From a virus, in the IMG/VR virus record IMGVR_UViG_3300048833_000622, positions 1 through 31,934 of that record: a stretch of 31,934 nt of DNA. The stretch is one strand, 5' to 3'. Shown one piece after another: positions 22,542 to 31,901 of this stretch. Under the pieces are notes generated by a model, which made no database searches, was not told where the DNA came from, and worked only from the letters and a program-made list of their open reading frames with translations. The translations under genes and the position numbers were made by a program. Numbering within the stretch: position 1 is the first letter of the stretch; every line of letters starts with the position of its first letter.

Positions 22542-23030
22542 ATGAACATCGATCGGGAAGTCGCACTCATGAAGCTCATGAGCGTGGGTGAGCTTCGCAA
22601 GAAATATTGCGAGGTATTCAAAGAGCCAACCAACGCACGGAACAAAGTCTGGCTCATCAAGCGTATCGCTTGGCGTATGCAGGCGAACATCGAGGGAGAT
22701 CTCTCGGAGCGAGCGCGGCGGCGGGCCATGGAGATTGCAAACGACGCGGACATACGCATGATGCCACCACGCGAACGAAAGCCGCGAGAGTTCGTCCAGC
22801 AGCCGAATACGGTTGTGGTGAATGTTGATTCAAAGCCGACGCGTAGTCTATCGGTAGGTCAGTCCCTCCAGCGGGTCTACAAGGGCCAAAACATTGTTGT
22901 GGTCGTCCGAGGCGATGGCTTTGAATGGCAAGGGCAGAAGTATAAGTCTCTGACCGCCGTTACCAAAGCCGTGACAGGTAAGCACTGGAACGGATTCAAC
23001 TTCTTTCGCGTGGACGGAGACAATGCCTGA
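22542..23030 (+). CDS. DUF2924 family protein
   Basis: 162 residues. MSVGELRKKYCEVFKEPTNARNKVWLIKRIAWRMQA is the helical N-terminal half; the C-terminal half has GQSLQRVYKGQNIVVVVRGDGFEWQGQKYKSLTAVTKAVTGKHWNGFNFF, the DUF2924 signature. It is regularly found immediately before large serine recombinases in mobile elements and probably assists DNA binding or recombination; no biochemical function is established. Its stop overlaps the recombinase start (TGATG). Confidence 0.88.
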   Translation: MNIDREVALMKLMSVGELRKKYCEVFKEPTNARNKVWLIKRIAWRMQANIEGDLSERARRRAMEIANDADIRMMPPRERKPREFVQQPNTVVVNVDSKPTRSLSVGQSLQRVYKGQNIVVVVRGDGFEWQGQKYKSLTAVTKAVTGKHWNGFNFFRVDGDNA

Positions 23031-24589
23031 TGTCAAACAAACACAATGGCAAGCCCGAGGCGAGGAAGCCATTTCGATGTGCGATTTACACTCGTAAATC
23101 GACGGAAGAGGGACTGGAGCAAGAGTTCAATTCATTGGATGCGCAGCGCGAAGCCGGCGAGCTCTACGTCAAGAGCCAGAAGCATGAAGGCTGGGAATGC
23201 ATTGAGACCAAGTACGATGACGGAGGATTCACCGGTGCGAATATGGATCGCCCCGGTCTTCGAAAGTTACTGGCTGACATCGCAGCCGGCAAAATTGACT
23301 GCGTAGTAGTCTATAAGGTCGACCGTCTCAGTCGAAGCTTGCTAGATTTCGCGAAAATCATCGAGGTCTTCGATCGCCATCAGGTCACTTTTGTCAGCGT
23401 GACCCAGTCCTTTAACACGGCATCGTCCATGGGCCGGCTCACCCTCAACGTGCTTCTATCCTTCGCCCAATTCGAGCGAGATATGATCAGCGAACGGACT
23501 CGAGACAAAATGCGAGCAGCTCGTCGCAAGGGGCGTTGGATCGGAGGCAAACCAATCCTCGGCTACAACGTCGTCAACACGAAGCTGGTCGTTGATCCTG
23601 TCGAGTCGCTACGAGTTCAAGAGATTTTCAGATTGTACTTGGAAATGAAATCAACCCTGCAGGTTGCTCGGGTGTTGAACCAGCGTGGTTGGCGAATCAA
23701 AGAGTGGACCACCAAGAAGGGTAGAACGATAGGTGGCGGCGAGTTCAACAAGAACAAAGTCACTGCCGTCCTGACCAACGCAACGTACATCGGCATGATC
23801 GAGTACGAAGGCCAACTCCATCCTGGCCTTCAAGAAGCGATCATCAAGCGAGACGAATTCGACCGGGTTCAGGAGACCCTAAAGCAGAATAGCCGCATGA
23901 AGAAAGACCTCATGCGATGCAAACACAATGCTTTGCTTCAGGGACTGCTTCGCTGCGCTGCCTGCAATTGTGGGATGAGCCATTCGTACACAAAGAAAGG
24001 CTCGACTCTTTATCGCTACTACGTGTGTCACAAGGCTCAAAAGCAAGGCTGGGCAAGTTGCCCATCTCCATCGTTGCCTGCCGCTGAGATCGAGGGTTTC
24101 GTAGTCGACCAGATCCGCAGCGTTGGTCAAGACCCGGGTGTTGTTCGCGATACGTTGGCCCAGAGTCGCGTTCAAACCCAGACGACTGTAGAACGACTCA
24201 AGAAAGAAAAAAACTCGCTGGAGCGGGCAATCCTCGGTCACTACGAACGAATGAACCAAGCGATCGCCGACGAAGCGGATGAAACGGCGTTTGCAGACAT
24301 CCAGGATCAGATTCGCGAGAAGGAACAACGAGTATCCGAGGTCGTTGATGAGATGACCTCGGTATCCAGCCTGATGATCGATGAGTCGGATGTCCGCGAT
24401 GCGCTGGGGCGATTCGATGAAGTTTGGACAGCATTGTCGCCCGCTGAGAAAGCCAGAGCCCTCCATCAGATCGTCGATTCGGTTCAGTACGACGGCCACA
24501 ATAAAGAGCTGTCTATCTCCTACCACCCGATCGGAATCAGAACATTCAGCCAAGAACAACGAAATAAAGAGGGAGCCGCCACATGCTGA
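23030..24589 (+). CDS. Large serine recombinase / integrase
   Basis: 519 residues. The resolvase catalytic domain (about 15-165) has IYTRKSTEEG with nucleophile S24, VVYKVDRLSRS and FAQFERDMISERTRDKM. The Recombinase domain (about 175-290) contains GYN, LRVQEIFRLYLEM and TNATYIGMI. A zinc ribbon (RCAACNCGMSH, YYVCHKAQ, CPSPSLPA; about 305-355) and a coiled coil (about 385-440, VERLKKEKNSLERAILGHYERMNQAI) follow. Such enzymes integrate phages site-specifically via a covalent serine-DNA intermediate. The gene is in a four-gene cassette driven by element C. The position suggests an attachment site nearby, but none could be located without the empty site. Confidence 0.95.
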   Translation: MSNKHNGKPEARKPFRCAIYTRKSTEEGLEQEFNSLDAQREAGELYVKSQKHEGWECIETKYDDGGFTGANMDRPGLRKLLADIAAGKIDCVVVYKVDRLSRSLLDFAKIIEVFDRHQVTFVSVTQSFNTASSMGRLTLNVLLSFAQFERDMISERTRDKMRAARRKGRWIGGKPILGYNVVNTKLVVDPVESLRVQEIFRLYLEMKSTLQVARVLNQRGWRIKEWTTKKGRTIGGGEFNKNKVTAVLTNATYIGMIEYEGQLHPGLQEAIIKRDEFDRVQETLKQNSRMKKDLMRCKHNALLQGLLRCAACNCGMSHSYTKKGSTLYRYYVCHKAQKQGWASCPSPSLPAAEIEGFVVDQIRSVGQDPGVVRDTLAQSRVQTQTTVERLKKEKNSLERAILGHYERMNQAIADEADETAFADIQDQIREKEQRVSEVVDEMTSVSSLMIDESDVRDALGRFDEVWTALSPAEKARALHQIVDSVQYDGHNKELSISYHPIGIRTFSQEQRNKEGAATC

Positions 24590-24984
24590 CCGCCAAGCAC
24601 AAATTGGAGTTCAAGTCCGGCAAGCGAACAGCCAAGACCATCGTCGAAGCTGAAACGCAAGTCGAGTTGCCAACACCAGGCCGCTTACCTCGCATCACCA
24701 AGATGATGGCCCTTGCAATCCGGCTAGATCAACTCATCAAATCCGGTCAAGTCACAGACCAAGCCGCGCTAGCAAGGGTGGGGCATGTATCGCGTGCAAG
24801 GCTCACTCAACTTTTGGACCTAACGCTGTTAGCACCCACAATCCAGGAAACGATCCTCTCTCTTCCAGAGTTAGTTGACGGGCGAGCTGCCGTTACTGAG
24901 ATGCAATTGCGACAAATCTCGCGTCTCCAGTGCTGGATGAAGCAAAAAGCTGCTTGGGATCGTCTGTATGCGTCCTGCTATTGA
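24583..24984 (+). CDS. Small HTH protein of the recombinase operon
   Basis: 133 residues; the ATG overlaps the recombinase stop by 7 bases. PRITKMMALAIRLDQLIKSGQVTDQAALARVGHVSRARLTQLLDLTLLAPTIQETILSLP is a ParB-like HTH of the sort often found as the third gene of DUF2924/recombinase cassettes. It probably binds DNA and may control excision or expression. The end (LRQISRLQCWMKQKAAWDRL) is helical and basic. Confidence 0.8.
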   Translation: MLTAKHKLEFKSGKRTAKTIVEAETQVELPTPGRLPRITKMMALAIRLDQLIKSGQVTDQAALARVGHVSRARLTQLLDLTLLAPTIQETILSLPELVDGRAAVTEMQLRQISRLQCWMKQKAAWDRLYASCY

Positions 24985-25008
24985 TAGACGAATAACAGCC
25001 TTGCGGGA

Positions 25009-25035
25009 TGCATCACCCTGATGTAAAGTGATGCA
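25009..25035. promoter_or_regulatory. Operator-like inverted repeat upstream of the RHH gene
   Basis: TGCATCAC (25009-25016), 11 bases, GTGATGCA (25028-25035): a perfect 8-bp inverted repeat, with TGATG appearing again inside the spacer. It sits 27 bases before the ribbon-helix-helix start and is a natural autoregulatory site. There is no T-run, so a terminator is less likely. Confidence 0.55.
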
Positions 25036-25062
25036 CCGCTTTCCAAGGTGCGGGAGAAACAA

Positions 25063-25266
25063 ATGCCAGAGCAAGAGCACAAAAGATCTGTACGGACGAC
25101 GGTTAGCGTTCCCGTCGACGACTACACCAAACTAGAGAGGCTGGCCACACTGAAAAAAGTTTCAGTGGCTTGGGTTATTAGGGATGCGATCGAAACATAT
25201 CTGAAGTCAGATTGCCAAGTCGTCAATGAGTCGACAAGCAAATCGAAGGCCTCTACAAACCGATGA
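25063..25266 (+). CDS. Ribbon-helix-helix (CopG/MetJ-like) protein
   Basis: 67 residues from the ATG at 25063 (GGGAG before it); a GTG at 25048 overlaps the ribosome site. RTTVSVPVDDYTKLERLATLKKVSVAWVIRDAIETYL is a ribbon-helix-helix: one strand for DNA contact and two helices for dimerisation. Lys/Ser/Thr tail. It may be a small autoregulator bound to the inverted repeat just upstream, or an antitoxin-like remnant; no toxin gene follows. It lies at the junction between the phage cassette and the lower-GC restriction locus, 26 bases before the first methyltransferase. Confidence 0.78.
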   Translation: MPEQEHKRSVRTTVSVPVDDYTKLERLATLKKVSVAWVIRDAIETYLKSDCQVVNESTSKSKASTNR

Positions 25267-25292
25267 AAAGTTTTGAAACAGCAAATTAGCGC

Positions 25293-26669
25293 ATGATGCC
25301 ACCCCCAAAAAACAGCGTAGCACCCCAAGAACAAAAGCCATTTCGCCCTATCCAGTACCTTGGGAGTAAGCTCCGCCTACTGTCGCAAATACACGATTTA
25401 GTGAGTCGCTTTGCTGTGGAAGGCGATGATGTTTGCGATCTGTTTTGCGGTTCTGGAGTTGTCTCGCAGTATCTCTCCAGTCACTACCGTATTACAGCTT
25501 GTGACATTCAGAATTACTCTGCCACAATAACGAAGGCGATTTTGCATCGAAGCGAGATGCGATCCGACGATGTCGATAAATTTGCTAATCGAATAGCTTC
25601 TGGTGAAGCACTTAAACGACTACAAGCTGAATACGCTCCACTCATCAATCACGAAATTTCATGCATTCAGCAAGCTCAAGAAGGAAAACCCGAGTCCCTG
25701 CTCATTTTTTCGGAGTATGCTTCCGAGTACATGTACCATAATTCGCCAGCGACACTGGACATTCCAGCGGCTATTCAGCAATCGCTAGCCTCAGTAGCGG
25801 AGAACCGAAGACTAAACCAACGCGCGCGGCCTCCCCTCGTATCTTTTTATTACGGAGGCGCATATTTCTCGTTTGCACAAACAGTTGTTCTAGATGCGAT
25901 TCTTGAGACTATTAACGCGATCAAATCGCCGACAAATCAAAAAACGATCTTGCTGGCGGCATTGCTTAGTACTGCAAGCTCGATAGTGAATACTGTTGGC
26001 AAGCAGTTTGCCCAACCAATGAAGCTCCGGACTCGCGCTGGAACACCTAAAGCGCTTTTGGTGGAGCGAACGATTCGCGACCGATCATACGACGTGCTGG
26101 ACATGTACACTCGCATTCTTCATGAATACCTTGCTGCAGGACCGCTTGCTAATCGCGAACATTCAGTTGAATGCTGTGACTTCAGGGAAATACTTGCCAG
26201 GCGAAAAAAACCATTTGCGTGTATTTACGCGGACCCGCCATACACCATCGATCATTACAGTCGATTCTACCATGTTCTTGAAACGATTTGTTTGCAAGAT
26301 TACCCAGAGCTTGACAGCATGAGACGGAACGGACAAACGAGAATAATGCGTGGCTTGTACCGCTCAGGTAGACATCAATCGCCTTTTTGCATTCCATCAG
26401 AGGTCGAAGGCGCGTTTCGCAGTTTACTCGAGAATGCTGCAAGGCTCACGTCCCCTCTCGTATTGTCATACTCGCCATTCAATCCAGGAAACAACGATCG
26501 GCCGAGACTATTGACTCTCGAGGGTATTACTGAGTTGGGGAGGCAATTTTACCCTAGGGTAACGGTAGTAGATGCGGCTCCTCACTCTCATCGCAAGCTC
26601 CACTCGACAAACAAGAACCAGGATGCAATCAGCAACGCAGAGACATTTGTTGTGTGTTCCATGGACTAA
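25293..26669 (+). CDS. D12-class (Dam-like) adenine-N6 DNA methyltransferase 1
   Basis: 458 residues (or 457 from the next codon, also ATG). QYLGSKLRLLSQI near residue 21 and DLFCGSGVVSQYL at about 49-61 form the AdoMet site; the catalytic YADPPYTIDHYSRFYH is at about 312-327. The large middle is helical and probably holds target recognition. Long for the family (Dam is about 280), as expected for restriction-linked D12 enzymes. It is followed 8 bases later by a second enzyme of the same class, suggesting one for each strand of an asymmetric site. It would protect self DNA from the nuclease encoded convergently at 28033-31200. Confidence 0.88.
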   Translation: MMPPPKNSVAPQEQKPFRPIQYLGSKLRLLSQIHDLVSRFAVEGDDVCDLFCGSGVVSQYLSSHYRITACDIQNYSATITKAILHRSEMRSDDVDKFANRIASGEALKRLQAEYAPLINHEISCIQQAQEGKPESLLIFSEYASEYMYHNSPATLDIPAAIQQSLASVAENRRLNQRARPPLVSFYYGGAYFSFAQTVVLDAILETINAIKSPTNQKTILLAALLSTASSIVNTVGKQFAQPMKLRTRAGTPKALLVERTIRDRSYDVLDMYTRILHEYLAAGPLANREHSVECCDFREILARRKKPFACIYADPPYTIDHYSRFYHVLETICLQDYPELDSMRRNGQTRIMRGLYRSGRHQSPFCIPSEVEGAFRSLLENAARLTSPLVLSYSPFNPGNNDRPRLLTLEGITELGRQFYPRVTVVDAAPHSHRKLHSTNKNQDAISNAETFVVCSMD

Positions 26670-26677
26670 GGAAATGT

Positions 26678-28036
26678 ATGGAAAAGTATCTCGGAAACAA
26701 GCGTGTCCTCGTTGAATCGTTAGGGGCGTTCGTTGATGCTAATTGCCCCGAAGCAAAGTCAATTCTCGACATATTCGCCGGAACGACGAATGTAGGAAGG
26801 TACTTTCGAAAACGGGGCTTCTCCGTTACGTCGAACGATATAAATCGATTTAGCTTTATACTAGGCTCCACTTATCTTGCTCTTCGGAAATACCCGGTAT
26901 TTGAGGGACTTTCTGACGTGCCTTCGCCAACGCCAGAGCATTCGAGTCGTCTTGAAAAAGCGTTTTCGAGTGCGGCCGCCAGAGATAAAAGCCAGTTTTT
27001 CCCACTCGATCGACTGGAAAGCGTCTGGTCATCCTTCTTGGACTCTAGGGCAGTCGATGTTATCGCTTACTTGAACAGTTTCACTTCGAGTTCGAAAAGC
27101 AGTACTTCCTACATCACGGATTATTTCACTCAATTCGGGAGGCACTCCACTTTCAAGAGCGTTCGCGGTTCTGTTGGCAAGCGAAACTACTTTTCAGAAG
27201 AAAATGCGAGAAAGCTAGACGCCATCTTGGGTTGTGTACGAGACTGGTGGCAGGAAGGAAGGTTAACAACTGATGAAGTGAATTTCGTGATGACATCAAT
27301 CATTGAAGAAGTTACGCTCATTGCAAACGTAAACGGTACGTTTCATGACTTCAATCGAAATCGCTTATGGCCCAATTCGTTGCAAGAGCTGTTTTTGAAG
27401 GTACCACTTTCGTTTGTAAAAAATGTGCGGTGCAGAGTACATTGTGCAGACGCTGTCGATCTCGCTCGCACGCTTCCACCTCACGACATTCTCTACATCG
27501 ATCCCCCATATAACTTCCGGCAATATTCAGCATATTATCATTTCTTGAACTTTATTGCGGCCTATCCCTTCCTTCAGTCTGTCGACGAATATCTGGCGGA
27601 ACTCGATTTCGTGAGGGGGCAGAATGCGCATGACGATTTCACAAGTGATTTTTGTTTTCGAGATCGATTTATTGACGCCCTCCGATCGCTAATTCGAAAC
27701 TCCGCATGTCACTATGTCGTAATGAGCTACTATGGTGGTCGCAATCATTGGAACCACTGGTCCAAAGGCGACACCCACAAAGACATTGGTTTTGAGATTT
27801 TGAGCGAGGTATTCAACGAATCTGAGTTTTTCTGTCGAAGCAAGAGCTTGTCAGCAACACAGGTCCGTCAGAATTACCAAAGCCGTAATGGAGAGCAAAA
27901 GCGAATGATCGATGAGTACTTCTTTTTCGGAGAACGCAATGGAAGAACATTCCATCGAGACTCGCTTCCCGCTAAGGAGCTACCGCTATCGCCGCAGAAC
28001 ACAAGACTTGCTCTGTGGCATTTTCGTGGCACCTAA
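26678..28036 (+). CDS. D12-class adenine-N6 DNA methyltransferase 2
   Basis: 452 residues from the ATG at 26678 (AAGGAA upstream; a GTG at 26654 would overlap the first gene). EKYLGNKRVLVESL at the start, ILDIFAGTTNVGRYF at about 30-44, catalytic LYIDPPYNFRQYSAYYHFLN at about 272-291. Motif order and flanks match the first methyltransferase, yet the two differ strongly elsewhere, so they are not a recent duplication. The gene ends with a 4-base overlap with the convergent nuclease gene. Confidence 0.88.
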   Translation: MEKYLGNKRVLVESLGAFVDANCPEAKSILDIFAGTTNVGRYFRKRGFSVTSNDINRFSFILGSTYLALRKYPVFEGLSDVPSPTPEHSSRLEKAFSSAAARDKSQFFPLDRLESVWSSFLDSRAVDVIAYLNSFTSSSKSSTSYITDYFTQFGRHSTFKSVRGSVGKRNYFSEENARKLDAILGCVRDWWQEGRLTTDEVNFVMTSIIEEVTLIANVNGTFHDFNRNRLWPNSLQELFLKVPLSFVKNVRCRVHCADAVDLARTLPPHDILYIDPPYNFRQYSAYYHFLNFIAAYPFLQSVDEYLAELDFVRGQNAHDDFTSDFCFRDRFIDALRSLIRNSACHYVVMSYYGGRNHWNHWSKGDTHKDIGFEILSEVFNESEFFCRSKSLSATQVRQNYQSRNGEQKRMIDEYFFFGERNGRTFHRDSLPAKELPLSPQNTRLALWHFRGT

Positions 28037-29373
28037 ACCGTAGAAATCGTCGATTGCTGTTTCTCTGCTAGTATCACTATTTGGTCAGCAAGATCCATCA
28101 GTTTTGTACCGTGCGAGTAAGCGCGGATGATCATGTCAGGATTCAGAGTGAACACGTAGATCTTCTCAAATGCTGGATCTGGTGTATCGTTGCTGGTGAG
28201 CATTGAAACATGACCAATACAATCCACTGTAGTTGTTCGCGGATCGGGAAAGAGTAACCCGTTGATTATCGACTTACCTTCCTTTGAAAAGCTGGCAACA
28301 TAGAACAGTTGCTTTACAAGATCTCCCCATCCACAAAGCGACTCAGGTAAGGGATAGTAATACTTAGCATCTAGTATAAGCGTTTTGTCCTTTTTCTCCG
28401 CAAGTAAGTCAGGTCTTTGCTTTCCGCCGGCTAATGTGAGCGCGGAAGAGAAGGGGGGCGAGTAAAAGCTCCATTGAGGCTGGGACAGCTTGTCCTTCAG
28501 CTGTTCATTTTGGTTCTGTATTACATACGAACAAGCAGTTTCCCAGATTGCATGAAATCGATTTGTCCCAAATACCTTTAGCAACGATGCGCCTCTAAGT
28601 GGGGCATCTTCTTCGAGGAATGATAGGATTCCATTTAGCAACTGGATATCATCAGAATAAAACGTACGCGACAGTTCCGTGCGAACGTGTCGCGCCATCA
28701 CCTGATGATTAGCTAGCAAGTCGGCTATCGGGATTATCTCGATCTTGTCGGCTATCGCGTTCCTGATTGACTGCTCCATAGGCGTTCTGTACTTGTCATT
28801 GAGGTGTACCAATATGGAGCCGTGGAGCCGTGTTACAATATTTGCCTGTTCCTGAATCGCAACGCTGATGGGTGATGCATATAGACACGACCCATTGGTA
28901 TGGATTGGAGTTTTAGAGGCGATAGTTTTTGGCCAATGGACTTTCTCGTGGCTGTCGTGTTTGTCGAAATGCACTTGGCATGTATACAAACCCTCCATGA
29001 TAAAGCGTCGGTGCAGTGAGGCATATAGCTCGTACTCCCGCTGCGGTGCTTTGCTTTGAAGCCTAAGCTCTTGAATTGTGTCGGGCGTGACGGCTCTTTG
29101 CAGGGGCTGATCTTCCCAGTATCGTCGAAGCGAATTCGCTACTGCTTGAAAGCGATTAACCGCTGTCTCGTCGCCGATACTGTATTTAGGCAGGAAGACA
29201 CAATACTGAGTACTGGAAATGAAGCAACCGACGAGCCTTGCAACCAGGTCCCCATTCGGGGCAGGTACGATAGCACCAGCCTCAATTAGACGAGCGAACT
29301 CACTGTCACTTATTTTTAGTTTTTCGAGCCACGAAACCTTTTTTCGGGACTCCGTTTCGTAACAGATTATCAT
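28033..29373 (-). CDS. LlaJI-type restriction endonuclease subunit (McrC-like)
   Basis: 446 residues. The nuclease core shows HAIWETACSYVIQ (E278), then KQRPDLLAEKKDKTLILDAKYYYP with PD at 321-322 and D335-x-K337, a PD-(D/E)XK arrangement matching the LlaJI R2/McrC nucleases. The N-terminal half (MIICYETESRKKVSWLEKL) should dock onto the motor and DNA. The motor gene lies 6 bases upstream. In this family the nuclease is inactive without the AAA+ GTPase partner. Family identity is by pattern and by the four-gene context; McrC proper is the alternative. Confidence 0.8.
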   Translation of the reverse strand: MIICYETESRKKVSWLEKLKISDSEFARLIEAGAIVPAPNGDLVARLVGCFISSTQYCVFLPKYSIGDETAVNRFQAVANSLRRYWEDQPLQRAVTPDTIQELRLQSKAPQREYELYASLHRRFIMEGLYTCQVHFDKHDSHEKVHWPKTIASKTPIHTNGSCLYASPISVAIQEQANIVTRLHGSILVHLNDKYRTPMEQSIRNAIADKIEIIPIADLLANHQVMARHVRTELSRTFYSDDIQLLNGILSFLEEDAPLRGASLLKVFGTNRFHAIWETACSYVIQNQNEQLKDKLSQPQWSFYSPPFSSALTLAGGKQRPDLLAEKKDKTLILDAKYYYPLPESLCGWGDLVKQLFYVASFSKEGKSIINGLLFPDPRTTTVDCIGHVSMLTSNDTPDPAFEKIYVFTLNPDMIIRAYSHGTKLMDLADQIVILAEKQQSTISTV

Positions 29374-29379
29374 GCTCTA

Positions 29380-31200
29380 TCAGTCTGCTGATAAGTCGTT
29401 TGCGATACCTAATGGATCACCTTTACCATTATCCCAACTCTCTTGCACGTGCGAGAAGCTATCGAAGTCCATCAGCTCCTTCTGCTGGAACCGTAATACA
29501 TCTTCCCATAGATATAGCAAAAGCTTATTCAGAATCTTTGCTGGATCGCTCATTTCTTGAACGGTAAGAAAATATGGCCCAATAAGTTTGTCTTCGTGGA
29601 TTGCCAGCGTGCTAAGTTTTCGGTTGACTAGCTCCCGAAACGAATCCCAATTGTGCTTTGTACCGGCATAGACGATCTGTGCAGCATCAGACGGATACTC
29701 ACAGGGAGTACGGTGTCCACGATACTCAAATTCCCAGCGTCGCCTGAATGCCGAGTCGATAGGTCGCACTCCTTGATCAGCCGAGTTCATCGTTGCCCAA
29801 ATGTAAAGATTTGCTGGCAGCCGAACCGTATCTCTGAGCAGCGGAGTCCCCAGGGAAGCGAGAAAGTTCCGAAGGTCAGGCGACGGCTCAATGCTATAGG
29901 TGCTCGTTCCGTCGCTATTTCGATCTAGAAGCTGAAACATGTCTCCAAATACAGCACCGCAGTTTGCACGATTAATTTCTTCAATGATGAGAATGACATT
30001 GTGGCCAGGATTCAGCGTCGCCTTAATTGTTGCTTCTAGCAGCGGACCGCAAAGGAAGCGGTAGTCGATGACTGGACGCCCAGCTATGAACGGTGAGCCG
30101 GTTAGATCAAATAACTCCGAACTGACTTTCTCGTACACCGGCGATGGTTTATAGGTTCCGACGAAATCAAAGTATGAGGTTTCTTGATGAAATGTGGTGC
30201 GAATTATGTGCGGTGCGGGATCTGTCTTCTTCGCCTCACCATCCAGATATCTGCTCTTGCCTGAACCGGGACAGCCGCAAATTATCCATTGTCGTGGATA
30301 CGGGAGCGGTGGACTTGAGACGCCGTCTGGCAACAAAAACCTTTCCATTCTGTTACGCGCTTTCTTTGCGATTCGATTGACAATCTGAAGACGTGAATTT
30401 AGGCGAGGAAAGTCCTGCCCCATTTCATCGCGTAGTGCGAGATAGCTTTTGACACAGGGTTGAACTCGATACCGAATATCCGCTTGAATAGTGTTTTTGG
30501 CTCGAGGCCTCACATAAACGTAAAGCATTTTGCCGATTGGATCAGTGGGCTCGTTTGCCGGGAATGACTCAACTAGGTTGTCCCATGCGCTTCGAGCCTC
30601 ATTTTCTTCAACAGAATCCAATCGAAAAAAACGGCCAACTTCAAATCCTGTCGAGTGAATCAGCTGCAGAAACAAAAGAAAATCGAGGTCATCCGCAATG
30701 GCGTTTCGGCGTCCCTCGGGGATGTTGTCGATCAGAAGCTGCAGGTTATGTAGTAGTCCTCGAAAAAATGATAATGACTTTGACTCGCCCTCAGGAGTCT
30801 CGCAAAGCTTTTCTACGAGTTCTCGAAAAATGATCTTCTCGAACTCAACGATATCGCTTGAACGATTTGTATACCGTAAGTCTTCCGGGGCGAGGGATTT
30901 GGCGTCAAGAAACGCAGCTAGCTTAAGCCCGGTTTGGGTCAAGGCTAAGGGGGCTTCTTGAATGACACCAAGATTCAATAATGTATTACTGTATCGCTCA
31001 ATAGAGCGGTCGTTTGAAACTGGCAAGCTGCCGGAGCTTCTGATCGCCAGAATTTGTGCAGCAAGTTGCTTCACGTTCTTTAACTCTGACGAGTAGAACG
31101 AGCAATGAAGTGTTTGCAGATTCCCATGATTATTGGTATCCGGTGACAGATCCAAGAAGCGTAGAAACAAGAGGCCTTGTTGATTCGTTGGCCATGTCAT
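29380..31200 (-). CDS. McrB/LlaJI-type AAA+ restriction motor
   Basis: 606 residues from the ATG at 31200, with AAGGGACG upstream; an ATG at 31245 lacks a ribosome site. The first 300 residues (NSTLLNLGVIQE; KIIFRELVEKLCETPEG) are a DNA-recognition region. The AAA+ core has Walker A GCPGSGKSRYL (about 309-319), Walker B VILIIEEINRANCG (about 402-415) and WATMNSADQGVRPIDSAFRRRWEF (about 468-491), the McrB-specific MNxxD and arginine-finger pattern. McrB-type motors use GTP, load on target DNA and drive the nuclease. It is the first gene of the restriction unit, opposite to the two methyltransferases. Confidence 0.9.
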   Translation of the reverse strand: MTWPTNQQGLLFLRFLDLSPDTNNHGNLQTLHCSFYSSELKNVKQLAAQILAIRSSGSLPVSNDRSIERYSNTLLNLGVIQEAPLALTQTGLKLAAFLDAKSLAPEDLRYTNRSSDIVEFEKIIFRELVEKLCETPEGESKSLSFFRGLLHNLQLLIDNIPEGRRNAIADDLDFLLFLQLIHSTGFEVGRFFRLDSVEENEARSAWDNLVESFPANEPTDPIGKMLYVYVRPRAKNTIQADIRYRVQPCVKSYLALRDEMGQDFPRLNSRLQIVNRIAKKARNRMERFLLPDGVSSPPLPYPRQWIICGCPGSGKSRYLDGEAKKTDPAPHIIRTTFHQETSYFDFVGTYKPSPVYEKVSSELFDLTGSPFIAGRPVIDYRFLCGPLLEATIKATLNPGHNVILIIEEINRANCGAVFGDMFQLLDRNSDGTSTYSIEPSPDLRNFLASLGTPLLRDTVRLPANLYIWATMNSADQGVRPIDSAFRRRWEFEYRGHRTPCEYPSDAAQIVYAGTKHNWDSFRELVNRKLSTLAIHEDKLIGPYFLTVQEMSDPAKILNKLLLYLWEDVLRFQQKELMDFDSFSHVQESWDNGKGDPLGIANDLSAD

Positions 31201-31859
31201 TGAATTTTTGCGTCCCTTGAACCCGGTACTCCTAGCTCCCGCCATAAAACACTTATGGTAACTGGAATCAGAGGTTACGGTAGCTATGTAGGCATATTTC
31301 CTAGGCGCAGGATAGTCGATCGGCCCATTTGGCGTTACTGATCGATCGCGGCAGAACGTCTTTGATTTGAAATGAGCGATGAGTTGCGGGTTGTCGACGT
31401 GCCTTCCTGATGATCCACCCTAACTGCGATCAACAGAGCTCTCCCTACATGAGCATTTCTCATGATGCTTGCTCACCTCTGCCTTTCTGCACCTCCAGTC
31501 TCGACGGATCGTAGTCAGGTTTAGCTTCTTGGCCTGGGGCAATGAGAGAATGGCTCAAATATTGCGGCGGTTTGGCTAATTCACCCAAACTATACGCCGT
31601 CAGTTATGCCAATCGAAGTCAACGGAAAAAGAGGCTCTTGCAAACGCATATGAACCTCTGTAGGGCCAGCTTAGCTCGATAGAAGCGACCTCTCAGGCTA
31701 AGTTAACTGGCGTGTCGCCGTTAAGCAGAGAATCTGAGAGTTGCAGACAAAATTGCGCGGTCCGGTCTCGAAAATGCGATTTTGGGTCGAAATGAGAGCA
31801 CTCTCTGTTTGGCGGCCGGCAGGGCGAGAATCGCCGAAACCCTTGGCAAACAACGAAAA
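31201..31859. other. Gene-poor region upstream of the restriction unit
   Basis: About 660 bases without a supported gene. It must hold the promoter of the restriction genes, but no clear motif is seen. On the minus strand an open stretch of about 48 codons ends at 31460 (translation includes KPPQYLSHSLIAPG and DPSRLEVQKGRGEQAS); it has no start codon and may be a fragment of an older gene. Nothing points firmly to an attachment site. Confidence 0.5.
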
Positions 31860-31893
31860 AAGCCGAGGGGTTTATTCCTCGGCTTCTCTGTTA
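31860..31893 (-). terminator. Terminator for a minus-strand gene beyond the right edge
   Basis: AAGCCGAGG (31860-31868), 8-base loop, CCTCGGCTT (31877-31885). Read on the minus strand the stem is followed by a run of T (five more A on the plus strand at 31856-31860), the form of a rho-independent terminator for a leftward transcript coming from outside the window. Confidence 0.75.
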
Positions 31894-31901
31894 AATCGTA
31901 C

